A stretch of 57,631 nt of DNA from Candidatus Kuenenia stuttgartensis. Lineage in GTDB: Bacteria; Planctomycetota; Planctomycetia; Planctomycetales; Planctomycetaceae. Below the pieces are notes generated by a model. It did not search any database, was not told the origin of the DNA, and saw only the letters and a list, made by a program, of their open reading frames with translations. How positions within the stretch are numbered: the stretch's first letter is position 1; the number at the start of each line of letters is the position of its first letter. A program made the translations under genes and the position numbers. This document shows, in pieces, positions 21,481-31,295 of this stretch. The stretch is from positions 1-57,631 of the forward strand of contig CAMAVB010000011.1 of assembly GCA_945861465.1 (NCBI GenBank), in the 5' to 3' direction.

Positions 21481-22425
21481 CTACCCGCATTCCAGAATCC
21501 ATACTGGCAGGCGGCAGGAATCTTTGAGCTGATCGGCAACCGACTGCGCATCAGGGCGGCTTGTGGCAACCACATACACCGTTGATCCGCTGCCTGACAT
21601 GAACGCGGGGCGGTGTACGGAGTAGGGGATTTGCCTTAACAGCGCGGCCATGGCTGGATTGAGTTTTGACGCGGCGTCCGTCAGGCGATTGAAGATCAGC
21701 GACTGCAGATTCCCGATGCCGTGCGCGACAGAATCGGCCAGTGGCTTCGATGAACGCGGCACCGCTGGAATCATTGACTGTCCAAACACGGCAGCGGTCG
21801 AATTTCCTGCGCGTGGTCGGAGTGCGACAAAGTACAGTTTCCGGGCCAGCTGGATCGGTTCAATGATTTCACCTCGACCGCGACAGACGGCGGCGATCGC
21901 ACCGCTGAGCAGAAAATTGATGTCGCTGCCCAGCGTGGCGGCGATCGCGTGCAATTGGTCGTCGGAAACGTCTACGTTCCACAGTTGACGGCATCCGAGC
22001 AACGCCGTTGCCGCGTTGCTCGATCCGCCGCCGAGTCCCGATTCGGGCGGTATGCGTTTGTGCAGAATGATGTGGGCACCGCAGACTCTGCCGACAGATT
22101 TCTGCAACGCTCGGGCGGCTCGCAGAATGAGATTTGTTTCGTCAAGCGGGATACCGGAACGCAGGCCAGCGGGTGTCGCTGCACTCAGGCTCAACGTCAA
22201 TTCGGACGAAGACGTTTGCTGAAAAGTCAACTGATCGCAGAATTGAGTGCGTAACATTACAGTTTCCAGTTCGTGAAAACCATCCGTGCGCTGGCCCTGT
22301 ACTTCCAAAAAGATGTTGAGCTTAGCGGGACTGCTAAGCGTCAGCTGCGTCGCGAGGCGCACGGGAGAACCGTCGCAATTCGCGCCGTAACCATGGTGGC
22401 AGGATCCCTGTGGATTTGGCTTCAC
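21481..22425 (-). CDS. ispE: 4-diphosphocytidyl-2-C-methyl-D-erythritol kinase
   Basis: About 314 aa. GHMP-family kinase that phosphorylates CDP-methylerythritol in the MEP isoprenoid pathway. Seen: SSPAKLNIFLEVQGQRTDGFHEL at the N-terminus, the ATP loop PPESGLGGGSSNAATALL, LGSDINFLL with the catalytic Asp, and the C-terminal FMSGSGSTVYVV. The start is not certain: the GTG at 22425 has AGGA 6 nt before it and is my choice; a GTG at 22362 would give 293 aa, closer to the family core, and the ATG at 22479 lies at the edge of an intergenic repeat. The gene faces the DUF1552 gene tail to tail. Confidence 0.88.
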   Translation of the reverse strand: MKPNPQGSCHHGYGANCDGSPVRLATQLTLSSPAKLNIFLEVQGQRTDGFHELETVMLRTQFCDQLTFQQTSSSELTLSLSAATPAGLRSGIPLDETNLILRAARALQKSVGRVCGAHIILHKRIPPESGLGGGSSNAATALLGCRQLWNVDVSDDQLHAIAATLGSDINFLLSGAIAAVCRGRGEIIEPIQLARKLYFVALRPRAGNSTAAVFGQSMIPAVPRSSKPLADSVAHGIGNLQSLIFNRLTDAASKLNPAMAALLRQIPYSVHRPAFMSGSGSTVYVVATSRPDAQSVADQLKDSCRLPVWILECG

Positions 22426-22474
22426 TGCAATTCCTGCGCAATCAGCGTTTCGACTGAAATAGAAGACAAGTTTG

Positions 22475-22601
22475 ACCATAGAGGGCACAGAGTACCACAG
22501 AGAAATCGTAGTTGGCACATCTGCACAATTTTCAATTGCGGGTGACTCACTGCTCTGGTATCTCCTCTGTGTTCCTCCGTGTCCTCCGTGTCCTCCGTGG
22601 T
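22475..22601. repeat. Inverted 9-bp-unit repeat block upstream of ispE
   Basis: The right part (22561-22601) carries GTCCTCCGT three times in a CTCTGTGTTCCTCCGTG setting; the left part (22475-22504) is its rough inverse (ACCATAGAGGGCACAGAG). Similar strings are scattered in many bacterial genomes as non-coding repeats. It occupies most of the 306-bp space between ispE and the next gene. Confidence 0.65.
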
Positions 22602-22731
22602 AAAAAATGCACTACGAATTCTCCCGTTCTGACTTGCTCGCTCAGAGCGGTGCGAGCCGTGGCCCAGAGTGAAGTTGCGTTGCATCCGGGGCGGCCGTTG
22701 ACAGAAATGCGAGTCGGCGGAGCGACCTCGC

Positions 22732-23835
22732 CTACGTCAGCAGCCCGGTGTCGGGCGAGGATGATCGTGCGTAGTCCTGCATCTCCTGCAACGCTTCGTG
22801 GACTGTTCGGACTTCGATGTCATCAAAGGTGGCTCGCACTGGCAGCGTCGTCAGTTGATGGGTTCGAGTCTCTCGAAATCGGCTGTCGGCAATCTGAAAC
22901 TGCCCTACCAAAAGCAAGATCCCGCAGCAGACGCCGATCCCGATCCATGTCATCCAGGGAGTCATTTCTGCCGCGCGGGAGATAAATTCCCGAGGTGGCA
23001 GGTATTGAATGCGACCGGCAAGAAACAACGCCGTCAACCCAAGTTCGCCTTCACCCGTTTTTCCAGCCGCTGCGTATCCTTCACGTTTGAAAAAATATCC
23101 TGTCATTTCGACGTCCGGCGATTCGACACCCTCCAGTTCCGGATTTGGAAGACCAGCATCCGCGGAAACTGCGACAACATGCACTAATTGGTTGCCAGAA
23201 TCGCGGGTTGAAATCCAGGCGTCGTACGCCGACTTGATTCCGAATGACTCCGATGACTGATCGACCGCAAACGGCGTTAGGCGACGTAACCGCCCTCGCA
23301 ACGTGAAAGCCCGGCCACGACATGACTGCGGTGAATCCATAAACAGTGTGAACTGCGCTTCGGGCAGCTTCTGCAAATCACTCTTCTTCAGCTTCTGCGA
23401 CATCCGGAGAGTACCAAACCACGCAGGCATCTCGGAGGTCAAAACGCCGAGCACATCGTCGCGAATCGTGCGCGTCAACACCTGCGGAATCACGGCAGTC
23501 CCAGTGACATCCGTCTGCAATTCGGATTCCATTTCTGCAATGCCTTCGCGATCGAGCAGTGACGAATACTGACTGGCAATTTCACTGACTTCGGTCGGCA
23601 CGACCAGGAATTCATCGGAACGCAGCGTGTTCTTTGCCAGCAGACTTTCGCTGATGGCAGGTGGCTTCGGGACGCTAACGCGCGTGTTCGAAAACATGTC
23701 TGATACGAAACTCGACTTGCCCGTGACCGCGAGTAACAACACAACCAGCCCGATGCCAACCACGACCAGAGTCATTCGACGTTGACTGCGCCCAAGCGAC
23801 TCTACGCCGGATTTTCCTCTTGATCGAAATCTCAC
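22732..23835 (-). CDS. Membrane protein with two helices and a large exported domain, unknown
   Basis: 367 aa. A basic start (RFRSRGKSG, GRSQRRM) leads into a helix at about 21-39, then some 250 residues predicted outside the cytoplasm, a second helix at about 295-315 (MTWIGIGVCCGILLLVGQF) and a short cytoplasmic tail ending in acidic and Ser-rich sequence. The outer part contains FTLRGRLRRLTPF and DVEMTGYFFKREGY, strand-like segments of an OB- or beta-barrel-like look, without catalytic motifs. No family is recognised. It stands alone between ispE and the DHH protein, all on the minus strand. Confidence 0.72.
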   Translation of the reverse strand: MRFRSRGKSGVESLGRSQRRMTLVVVGIGLVVLLLAVTGKSSFVSDMFSNTRVSVPKPPAISESLLAKNTLRSDEFLVVPTEVSEIASQYSSLLDREGIAEMESELQTDVTGTAVIPQVLTRTIRDDVLGVLTSEMPAWFGTLRMSQKLKKSDLQKLPEAQFTLFMDSPQSCRGRAFTLRGRLRRLTPFAVDQSSESFGIKSAYDAWISTRDSGNQLVHVVAVSADAGLPNPELEGVESPDVEMTGYFFKREGYAAAGKTGEGELGLTALFLAGRIQYLPPREFISRAAEMTPWMTWIGIGVCCGILLLVGQFQIADSRFRETRTHQLTTLPVRATFDDIEVRTVHEALQEMQDYARSSSPDTGLLT

Positions 23836-24025
23836 GGCATGACTCCTGTTGATGAATTACTGCTGGACTGCGACTACTCCGTTTTGCGGCAAGGCAAAAT
23901 TATAGGCTGATTTCGGTAGCAGACTCAATCCAATCTCCCCATTGTGATGATTTGCGGCAGCAAATAAACTCAGACTGGCCAGGAATGTACGAACCTGAAC
24001 CCGAAGTTGATGGTCGGACAGAGTA

Positions 24026-25036
24026 CTAGAGAACGGACGTCTGCGCCTTGGCACCGAGCCGATCCAGGAAGACCGCTTTCATGCGTTCAATGGCGGCGGG
24101 TAGGGGCCCGGGCAAAGTGGCACCAGATGCCAGCTTGTGGCCACCTCCGCCGAATTGTTCCGCCACTGCGGCGACGTTGTGTGGTATTCGACTTCGAAGA
24201 CTGAATTTGATTTGTCCCGTCTGGAGCTCGACGGCCACAAAGGCCGCTTCAGCGCCGCCCACCGTCAGACAGACATTGACCAGTCCTTCAGTATCAGACG
24301 GGACTGCACCCGTTTCGGCCATATCTTTGCTGTCTGCGTAGATCCATGCAAGGCGCCCTTCGGCTTCCAACTGCGTTCGTGCCAGTACACGGCCTCCCAG
24401 TCGCACTCGAGCCAGTGAAGACTGTTCGTGGACAAACTTGTAGACATCGTGCGGAACGGCTCCGCATTCCATGAGCCGCGCAGCAATCTTCATCGTCCTT
24501 GCACTGGTGGAAGGGAATCGGAACCAGCCCGTATCGGTGGCAATTGCGGCGTACAACCAGTTGGCCACTTCCGCATCAAACGTCACTCCGAACTCTTCAC
24601 CAATCTCACAAATCAGTTCGCCGGTCGCGGCTGATTCGATGTCCTTCAGTTCCAGTGCCTGCAGATCATCGGAACTGACGTGATGATCAATCACAATCCG
24701 TTTGGCGGCAGACGCCTGAATGACATCGGCCATCGATCCTAGTTGCTGCCAGGCGCTCGTATCGACGATAATGACGACATCGTGCTGCGGAATCGCGGCC
24801 CTGGTGACAGTGTCATTGAGCTTCAGAATCACGCCGGGCGGATTCATGAATTGCAGATTTGCCGGGGGCGCAGAGGCGTTGACGATGGTCACTTTTTTGC
24901 CCATCGCCAGCAGGATTGCCCTCATACCTAACTCGGAACCCAGGGCATCCGCATCGGGCCGCACATGACTCGAAATCAGAAACGATTCGTTCTCGTTCAA
25001 CACTGTTTTTAATAGTGTCCAGTCCATCGCCGACAC
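24026..25036 (-). CDS. DHH-family phosphoesterase, NrnA-like
   Basis: 336 aa from a GTG at 25036, which has GGAG 6 nt upstream; the ATG at 25027 is the alternative. The DHH domain shows SSHVRPDADALGSELG, a metal-binding VDTSAWQQLG and IDHHVSSDDL; the DHHA1 domain ends in EQFGGGGHKLASGATLPG, the substrate-end pocket of this family. NrnA-type enzymes degrade short RNA oligonucleotides and often also remove the 3'-phosphate from pAp. It stands next to, and divergent from, a nucleotide kinase. Full conservation of the motifs argues for an active enzyme; which substrate dominates cannot be told. Confidence 0.88.
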   Translation of the reverse strand: MSAMDWTLLKTVLNENESFLISSHVRPDADALGSELGMRAILLAMGKKVTIVNASAPPANLQFMNPPGVILKLNDTVTRAAIPQHDVVIIVDTSAWQQLGSMADVIQASAAKRIVIDHHVSSDDLQALELKDIESAATGELICEIGEEFGVTFDAEVANWLYAAIATDTGWFRFPSTSARTMKIAARLMECGAVPHDVYKFVHEQSSLARVRLGGRVLARTQLEAEGRLAWIYADSKDMAETGAVPSDTEGLVNVCLTVGGAEAAFVAVELQTGQIKFSLRSRIPHNVAAVAEQFGGGGHKLASGATLPGPLPAAIERMKAVFLDRLGAKAQTSVL

Positions 25037-25247
25037 AAATCACTCCACTTTTCAAACTGAATTGAGTTAAATCAGCGGATCCGGTTTCATGGCTCGTCTT
25101 TCCGCGTTGAATACACTCCGAACTCTCATGGTCGGTGAATCCGGTCAAAGTTGCAAGTGCTCCTGATTGCTTTGCGCTGCAACAATCAGTCAAATGCGTT
25201 TGAAACATACGGTACGGTTTAAGTTTTTTTAATGAGGGAGATCAGCG

Positions 25248-25286
25248 ATGACCCCTCGCTGGATCATCAATGGGCAAGCAACCTGA
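25248..25286 (+). CDS. 12-codon leader ORF overlapping the kinase start
   Basis: ATG at 25248 follows AGGGAGATCAGCG, the best ribosome binding site in this area, and reads MTPRWIINGQAT before a TGA at 25284-25286. It spans the ATG of the kinase at 25270, which has no site of its own. This could be a coupling peptide that delivers ribosomes to the kinase start, or chance. Confidence 0.3.
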   Translation: MTPRWIINGQAT

Positions 25287-26481
25287 CACATTACCGAGCA
25301 CCGCCAAATCCGTCGAGAACCTCGAAGTTAAGGATGCTCAGGTGATTTTCACAAACGTGTGGAATGAACTTGAAGCTGAGTTTGGACACGAGAATCTGAG
25401 ATTTTCAAAAGAACTGATTTTGCTTGGTGGTGCCCCCGGAGCCGGCAAGGGAACGAACACAAGATTTATCATGCAGGCGCGCGATCTGACCTGCGAACCG
25501 ATTGTGGTGAGTTCTCTCCTGAGTACTCCGCAGGCGTGTCGCATCAAGCAGGCGGGTGGCATGGTGGGTGACCGGGAAGTCGTGGAACTGGTCTTCCGCA
25601 AATTGCTTGAAAAGGAGTACCGCGACGGCTGCGTACTCGATGGTTTTCCACGCACGCGAGTCCAGGTGGAATGCCTCAATCTTTTGGTCCTCAAGATGAA
25701 CCAGCTCAGCCGCGAGTATCGCGAAACACCGCTGGCGATCAATTTCCGGAAGCCGACCATTCATGTGATGGTGCTTTTTGTGGACGAGAAGACAAGCATT
25801 GATCGTCAGTTAAGTCGGGGCCGCGAAATCGCAGAATTGAACGCCAAAGCAATTGCGGAAGGAACCGAACTCCGGGAAGAAAGAGCTACTGACATGGATC
25901 CGGAGGCCGCACGACGGCGTTACCGCGTCTTCAAGGAGGAAACATGGGAGGCGCTGCAGTCGCTTAAGGAACTCTATCACTATCACTTCGTGAACGCGCA
26001 GGGGTCCATCGACAGCGTTGAACGAAATATTCGGAACGAACTGGACTACCAGTCTTCTCTGGAACTTGATCCGGAGACGCACGATGCCGTCAGGCACCTG
26101 CCCCTCGCGAGCGACCTCATTACACACGCACGCCAGGAACTTGTTCGTCGCATGGACAGCTACCAGTTCGAGCACCGCAATTTGTTTCAAAACGTGATCC
26201 GATTGATCGAAGATCGCTTCATTCCGATTGTCATTCGGCATGCAATCCCCGGAATGGCGTTCGTAAATTCAGAAGACCCCCTGTTCGACGATCCGCTGGC
26301 TCTGGCGATGGTCATCGACATTTTCGCCGAACGTGGATATCGAGCAGTGGCAAACGTGAATCGCGCTGACGTTCCGCTGAGCGTGAATCTCGAAACAGGA
26401 CGCATCTCCTGTTCGACCAAGCGAATTTACCGCTTCGAAATCCGATTTTCCGGTTCAGAAATCCGACGCGGCGGCGGTTAG
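25270..26481 (+). CDS. Nucleoside monophosphate kinase (adenylate kinase-like) with a long C-terminal extension
   Basis: 403 aa, nearly twice the size of ordinary adenylate kinase. Residues 1-45 are an added polar tail. The kinase part has the P-loop GGAPGAGKGT (53-62), the NMP-binding SSLLSTPQA region, DGFPRTR (124-130) and a lid-like segment with REIAELNAKAIAEGTELREERATD, where the arginines of the lid would fall. From about 235 to 403 there is a separate alpha-helical and mixed domain (LPLASDLITHARQELVRRMDSYQFEHRN) that I do not recognise. It probably converts NMP plus ATP to NDP; base preference is open. The MITE-like repeat begins at its stop codon. Confidence 0.8.
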   Translation: MGKQPDTLPSTAKSVENLEVKDAQVIFTNVWNELEAEFGHENLRFSKELILLGGAPGAGKGTNTRFIMQARDLTCEPIVVSSLLSTPQACRIKQAGGMVGDREVVELVFRKLLEKEYRDGCVLDGFPRTRVQVECLNLLVLKMNQLSREYRETPLAINFRKPTIHVMVLFVDEKTSIDRQLSRGREIAELNAKAIAEGTELREERATDMDPEAARRRYRVFKEETWEALQSLKELYHYHFVNAQGSIDSVERNIRNELDYQSSLELDPETHDAVRHLPLASDLITHARQELVRRMDSYQFEHRNLFQNVIRLIEDRFIPIVIRHAIPGMAFVNSEDPLFDDPLALAMVIDIFAERGYRAVANVNRADVPLSVNLETGRISCSTKRIYRFEIRFSGSEIRRGGG

Positions 26482-26530
26482 GACCGGCGCAGAAATAACT
26501 GTCGTCTTTTGGACGTGGGGCACGTTGATA
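26481..26530 (-). repeat. MITE-like repeat, partial copy A
   Basis: Inverse of the right end of the elements at 40325 and 44324: GGACCGGCGCAGAAATAACT, then GTCGTCTTTTGGACGTGGGG. Only this end is well preserved; the rest fades after CACGTT. It abuts the kinase stop codon. Confidence 0.7.
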
Positions 26531-26562
26531 AGCACTGGTGCATAAGTAAGTTGGCACAAATC

Positions 26563-26633
26563 GTTTAACGGCGAGCCGTAGGCGTAGGCGAGTCCAGCGT
26601 GCTTCCGCCTACGCCTACGGCTCGCCGTTAAAC
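26563..26633. repeat. Perfect 28-bp inverted repeat
   Basis: Arms 26563-26590 and 26606-26633 are exact reverse complements (GTTTAACGGCGAGCCGTAGG then CGTAGGCG) with a 15-nt loop. The run after the right arm is A-rich on the plus strand and no T run follows on either side, so it is not a standard terminator, though it lies between two convergent genes. Confidence 0.85.
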
Positions 26634-26765
26634 TAAAAAATTTCTGCACCAATGCTTAAGGTGCCCGGCAAGCGGAACGCAGTTGAACCCACACGCTCGT
26701 TCCATAAATACTTTTCCCCCTGCCGTTTTGTGTTCCGCTCGAATGCGTGAGGAATGAACAAAGTC

Positions 26766-27197
26766 TTACGGATCTCGCCTGTCGCACAACGGCACACTGG
26801 GGTTTTCGTCGCGCAGTAAGTCACTCAGGGTCGTCGCGCGAAAGGCGTCCTCCATGGATTGCAGCGCTTGATCCATGCGGAAATGCAATGCACATAATCG
26901 AGTGCCGTGCGACTTCAGGTCCAGCGGGCATTGGTTGATGCGTTGGATCGGATCGACTGCGTTGACCACGTCGAAAATCGTCAATTCATCCGGTGTCCGA
27001 GCGAGTGAAACACCGCCGCCGATTCCTCGTTGAAGTCGGACGATGTTCTTTTCTTTCAGTCCCTGCAGCACTTTCGACAGATACGCAAGCGGCACCTGCG
27101 TTACTTCGGCAATCGCGGCCGTCGTCTGTGGTTCGGGAGCCCGCATGGCCAGATGCACAACGGCTCGCAACGCATATTCAACAGTCTGAGAGAGCAT
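26766..27197 (-). CDS. Rrf2-family transcriptional regulator
   Basis: 143 aa from the ATG at 27197 (MLSQTVEYALRAVVHLA), the canonical Rrf2 start; the frame upstream is non-coding. A winged-helix DNA-binding part has TTAAIAEVTQVPLAYLSKVLQGL as helix-turn-helix and RGIGGGVSLAR as the wing. The ligand region has only two Cys (NQCPLDLKSHGTRLCALH) where NsrR/IscR/RirA use three, so a classical Fe-S sensor is doubtful; a thiol switch or another ligand is possible. It is divergent from tpx with 386 bp between, which makes tpx or itself plausible targets. Confidence 0.87.
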   Translation of the reverse strand: MLSQTVEYALRAVVHLAMRAPEPQTTAAIAEVTQVPLAYLSKVLQGLKEKNIVRLQRGIGGGVSLARTPDELTIFDVVNAVDPIQRINQCPLDLKSHGTRLCALHFRMDQALQSMEDAFRATTLSDLLRDENPSVPLCDRRDP

Positions 27198-27583
27198 GAT
27201 GACTTTCGACAAAACAACCTGGCCTGCAACCACGGCCAGGCAATCATGGAACGGGCTTCGCCCGCAACCGAATTGGTCGCAGGGCGTTAGATCCGGTTTG
27301 TTGTGCCGGAACCGGGGCTCGCAGTCTGCAGCCAATGGGCAGGAATCTTCTCACGAAAACCAGATTTCCAACGCTTGCTGAGCAGCGCCCCCGACCGCCA
27401 TTGTGAACTATTCCCGCCAGGACTTGAAGTTTGGAATTCCGCAATGAAAAAAAAATGCCGGATATCACACTCACAGCAGATCGCCAGGCCCTTGGGTTGC
27501 AAGTCGGTAACTTGGGTCGGTAATCTCCGTGGTTGTTTGTCGAAATTGTGGACATGAAGCTATCACGCGAAGGAATCAAATCC
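27198..27583. other. 386-bp divergent region between the Rrf2 gene and tpx
   Basis: The only marked feature is an A run (AATGAAAAAAAAATG-like) near 27440-27455 and a good AAGGA 9 nt before the tpx ATG. Rrf2 operators are short imperfect palindromes that I could not place with confidence. Confidence 0.4.
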
Positions 27584-28099
27584 ATGTCGGACGTTCGAAA
27601 AGGTGCAGTCACATTGAAGGGCAATCCCGTAGACCTTGCTGGCAAGGCACTTGCTGTCGGCTCGCAGGCACCGGAATTTTCGCTGCAGAACAGCGCACTT
27701 GAAGAAGTGACGCTTGCCAGCAGCAACGGCAGGATTCGGATCATCGCCACCATCCCGTCGCTCGACACACCCGTCTGTCACGCGGAAACAAAGAAATTCA
27801 ACGACCAGGCAGCCACGCTGTCCAACGTCGAAGTTCTCGTTGTGAGCATGGACCTGCCGTTCGGCCAAAAGCGATGGTGTGGTGCTGAGAACGTTGACAA
27901 AGTAAAGACTCTGAGCGCTCATCGCTGCACAAAGTTTGGTGAAGATTATGGAGTACTGATCCGCGGCGGCAAGCTCGACCGCTGCCTCTCCCGCGCCGTG
28001 TTTGTGATCAGTGCTGAAGGAAACGTGAAGTACGCCGAGTACTGCGGCGAAATCTCCGAACATCCGAATTACGACGCAGCCCTCGCAGCCGCGAAGTAG
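27584..28099 (+). CDS. tpx: Thiol peroxidase Tpx
   Basis: 171 aa from the ATG at 27584, with AAGGA 9 nt upstream. Atypical 2-Cys peroxiredoxin that reduces H2O2 and alkyl peroxides with thioredoxin. The peroxidatic Cys is Cys65 in SLDTPVCHAETKKFN, the resolving Cys is Cys99 in RWCGAENVDKVKTLSAHR; both are present and the spacing fits Tpx. The VTLKGNPVDLAG start is also typical. Two additional Cys occur (HRCTKFGEDYG, LDRCLSR). pepP starts 35 bp downstream, so it may lead the operon that continues into accBC. Confidence 0.94.
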   Translation: MSDVRKGAVTLKGNPVDLAGKALAVGSQAPEFSLQNSALEEVTLASSNGRIRIIATIPSLDTPVCHAETKKFNDQAATLSNVEVLVVSMDLPFGQKRWCGAENVDKVKTLSAHRCTKFGEDYGVLIRGGKLDRCLSRAVFVISAEGNVKYAEYCGEISEHPNYDAALAAAK

Positions 28100-28134
28100 T
28101 CGTTTGCCTGCCAGAGATACGCCTCGGGAATTCC

Positions 28135-29247
28135 ATGACTCCAAACTATCAGGCACGCCGCACGAAGTTGCGACGAGCATTAAAAAAGGCTGAATTGAAA
28201 GTTGATGGCCTGATCATCAGCGGTTTGGCGAACGTGCGCTATTTAACGGGGTTCACCGGGGATTCTTCGTGGTTGTTTCTGAGTTTGACCAATTGTGTTT
28301 TGCTCAGCGATACTCGTTACGAAACGCAGTTGGCGGATGAGTGCCCTGACCTGGACGTCGAAATTCGTGACTCTGGCAGCACGATCAATGACCTTGCAGG
28401 AAAGGTGATCGCGAAAGCCAGATCGAAGCGAGTGGGCTTCGAAGCGGATCATACAACCGTTGCTCAGCACGGCTCGTTGTCGGAAAAGATAACGCAGGCC
28501 ACGCTGGTCGCCACAAGTGGTCTCGTGGAATTGCTGCGCGAAGTGAAAGACCAGTGGGAACTGACACAGATTCGTGCTGCGATTGAGTATGCTCAGCGTG
28601 GCATCGGAGTCGTGCGGAGTTCCCTTCGGTCTGATCAGACTGAGACGGAGATTCGCTATTTGCTCGAAGCCGCCATGCGGAGTTTCGGCGCGGCCGGCAC
28701 AGGATTCGAACCGATCGTGGGTGTTGGTCCAACGTCCGCATTGCCGCACGCACACGCAGGGACGCGACGCGTCGCTGAACACCCAGTGCTGCTGATCGAC
28801 TGGGGCGCGTCCACAGATTCGGGATACCGAAGTGATTTGACCCGCGTGTTCATCACGGGCAAGCCGACGAAGCAGATGGAGCTGGTTTACAAGACTGTAC
28901 TTGCCGCCCAGCAAGCCGCGATTCAAGCAATTCGACCTGGCGCGAAGTGTGCGGACGTCGATAAGATTGCCCGGGGCCTGATTGAACGGGCGGGCTTTGG
29001 GAAATATTTCGGACATGGTTTAGGCCACGGGTTCGGACTTGAGATTCATGAATCCGTGCGTGTGAGTCCCATTTCGGAGCGGAAATTCGAAGCAGGAATG
29101 GTCGTCACAATGGAACCGGGCGTCTACTGGCCGGGCAAATTCGGCGTGCGAATTGAAGATGATATTCTGGTCACAGACGATGGAAGCGAAGTTTTGTCGA
29201 ATCTTGAGCGGGAATTCGAACAGGTATTCGTCCCAATCCTTGCATAA
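28135..29247 (+). CDS. Xaa-Pro aminopeptidase/dipeptidase, M24 family
   Basis: 370 aa. An N-terminal creatinase-like domain (VDGLIISGLANVRYLTGFTGDSS) precedes a pita-bread metallopeptidase domain. The five metal ligands are visible: Asp222 in LLIDWGA, Asp234 in RSDLTR, His in FGHGLGHGFGLEIHE, Glu in TMEPGVYWPG and Glu in VRIEDD. These cut next to proline in short peptides, in the cytoplasm. One residue is inserted between the two metal aspartates relative to common PepP/PepQ. It follows tpx and precedes accB, an arrangement also known for pepP-like genes next to acetyl-CoA carboxylase genes. Confidence 0.92.
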   Translation: MTPNYQARRTKLRRALKKAELKVDGLIISGLANVRYLTGFTGDSSWLFLSLTNCVLLSDTRYETQLADECPDLDVEIRDSGSTINDLAGKVIAKARSKRVGFEADHTTVAQHGSLSEKITQATLVATSGLVELLREVKDQWELTQIRAAIEYAQRGIGVVRSSLRSDQTETEIRYLLEAAMRSFGAAGTGFEPIVGVGPTSALPHAHAGTRRVAEHPVLLIDWGASTDSGYRSDLTRVFITGKPTKQMELVYKTVLAAQQAAIQAIRPGAKCADVDKIARGLIERAGFGKYFGHGLGHGFGLEIHESVRVSPISERKFEAGMVVTMEPGVYWPGKFGVRIEDDILVTDDGSEVLSNLEREFEQVFVPILA

Positions 29248-29330
29248 ATCGCAGCATTCCACGATCCTGCATCCATTTTTGTTTGATCCGTAACGGATGT
29301 TGCAGGAAACGTCTGGAGGGAAATTTTGAA

Positions 29331-29831
29331 ATGGCAAGACCTGTGGAAAACGAAGAAAAAAGCGATTCTTTCGATTTGGACCGGATTCGAAAACTGCTTC
29401 AGTTGATGGAGAAATTCGACGTTTCTGAAATCAATCTTCAGAACGATGACGAATCCTGGAAAATCCGCCGCGGCCCGCGCGTCGCCTATGCTCAGCCTGC
29501 ATCGCCACAGGGTTATGCCACGCCGCCGACGGCAGCACAAGTGGCTCCAGCAGTCGTGCCGATAGCTGTTCCTGCGGCAGCAGCTCCAGTCGGCGTGACC
29601 ATCAACGCACCAACGGTGGGGACGTTCTACTCTGCGGCCAGCCCTGAAGACGCGCCATTTGTTTCCGTCGGTACAGTGGTCAAACCGGATACGGTCATTT
29701 GCATGATCGAAGCGATGAAGGTGTTCAATCAGATTCTGGCGGAACAGTCCGGACGCATTGTCGAGATCCTTGTGGAGAACGGGGACGCTGTAGGTTTCGG
29801 TCAGCCGCTGTTTCGAATTGAACCAGGGTAA
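29331..29831 (+). CDS. accB: Biotin carboxyl carrier protein of acetyl-CoA carboxylase
   Basis: 166 aa from the ATG at 29331, preceded by GGAGGGAAATTTTGAA. Carries the biotin that shuttles CO2 between the carboxylase and the transferase in fatty acid synthesis. Order: an N-terminal helical segment ([23 protein letters not shown]), a Pro/Ala-rich flexible linker (about 60-95), and the biotinyl domain with the target Lys130 in EAMKVFN. The usual EAMKLMN has become EAMKVFN, which is a common variant. accC starts 47 bp downstream; the transferase genes accA and accD are not in the window. Confidence 0.94.
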   Translation: MARPVENEEKSDSFDLDRIRKLLQLMEKFDVSEINLQNDDESWKIRRGPRVAYAQPASPQGYATPPTAAQVAPAVVPIAVPAAAAPVGVTINAPTVGTFYSAASPEDAPFVSVGTVVKPDTVICMIEAMKVFNQILAEQSGRIVEILVENGDAVGFGQPLFRIEPG

Positions 29832-29878
29832 TTGGACAGCGTCAGTTTCACGTTTACAGGCTTCACAACGGTTATCAC

Positions 29879-31216
<1,338 letters not shown>

Positions 31217-31295
31217 ATAGTCTGCGACCACGGCTTTAACGTTTCAAATTTCAAATCTGAAATTTCAAATTCGAGATCTTCAAGGAACCCTGATC

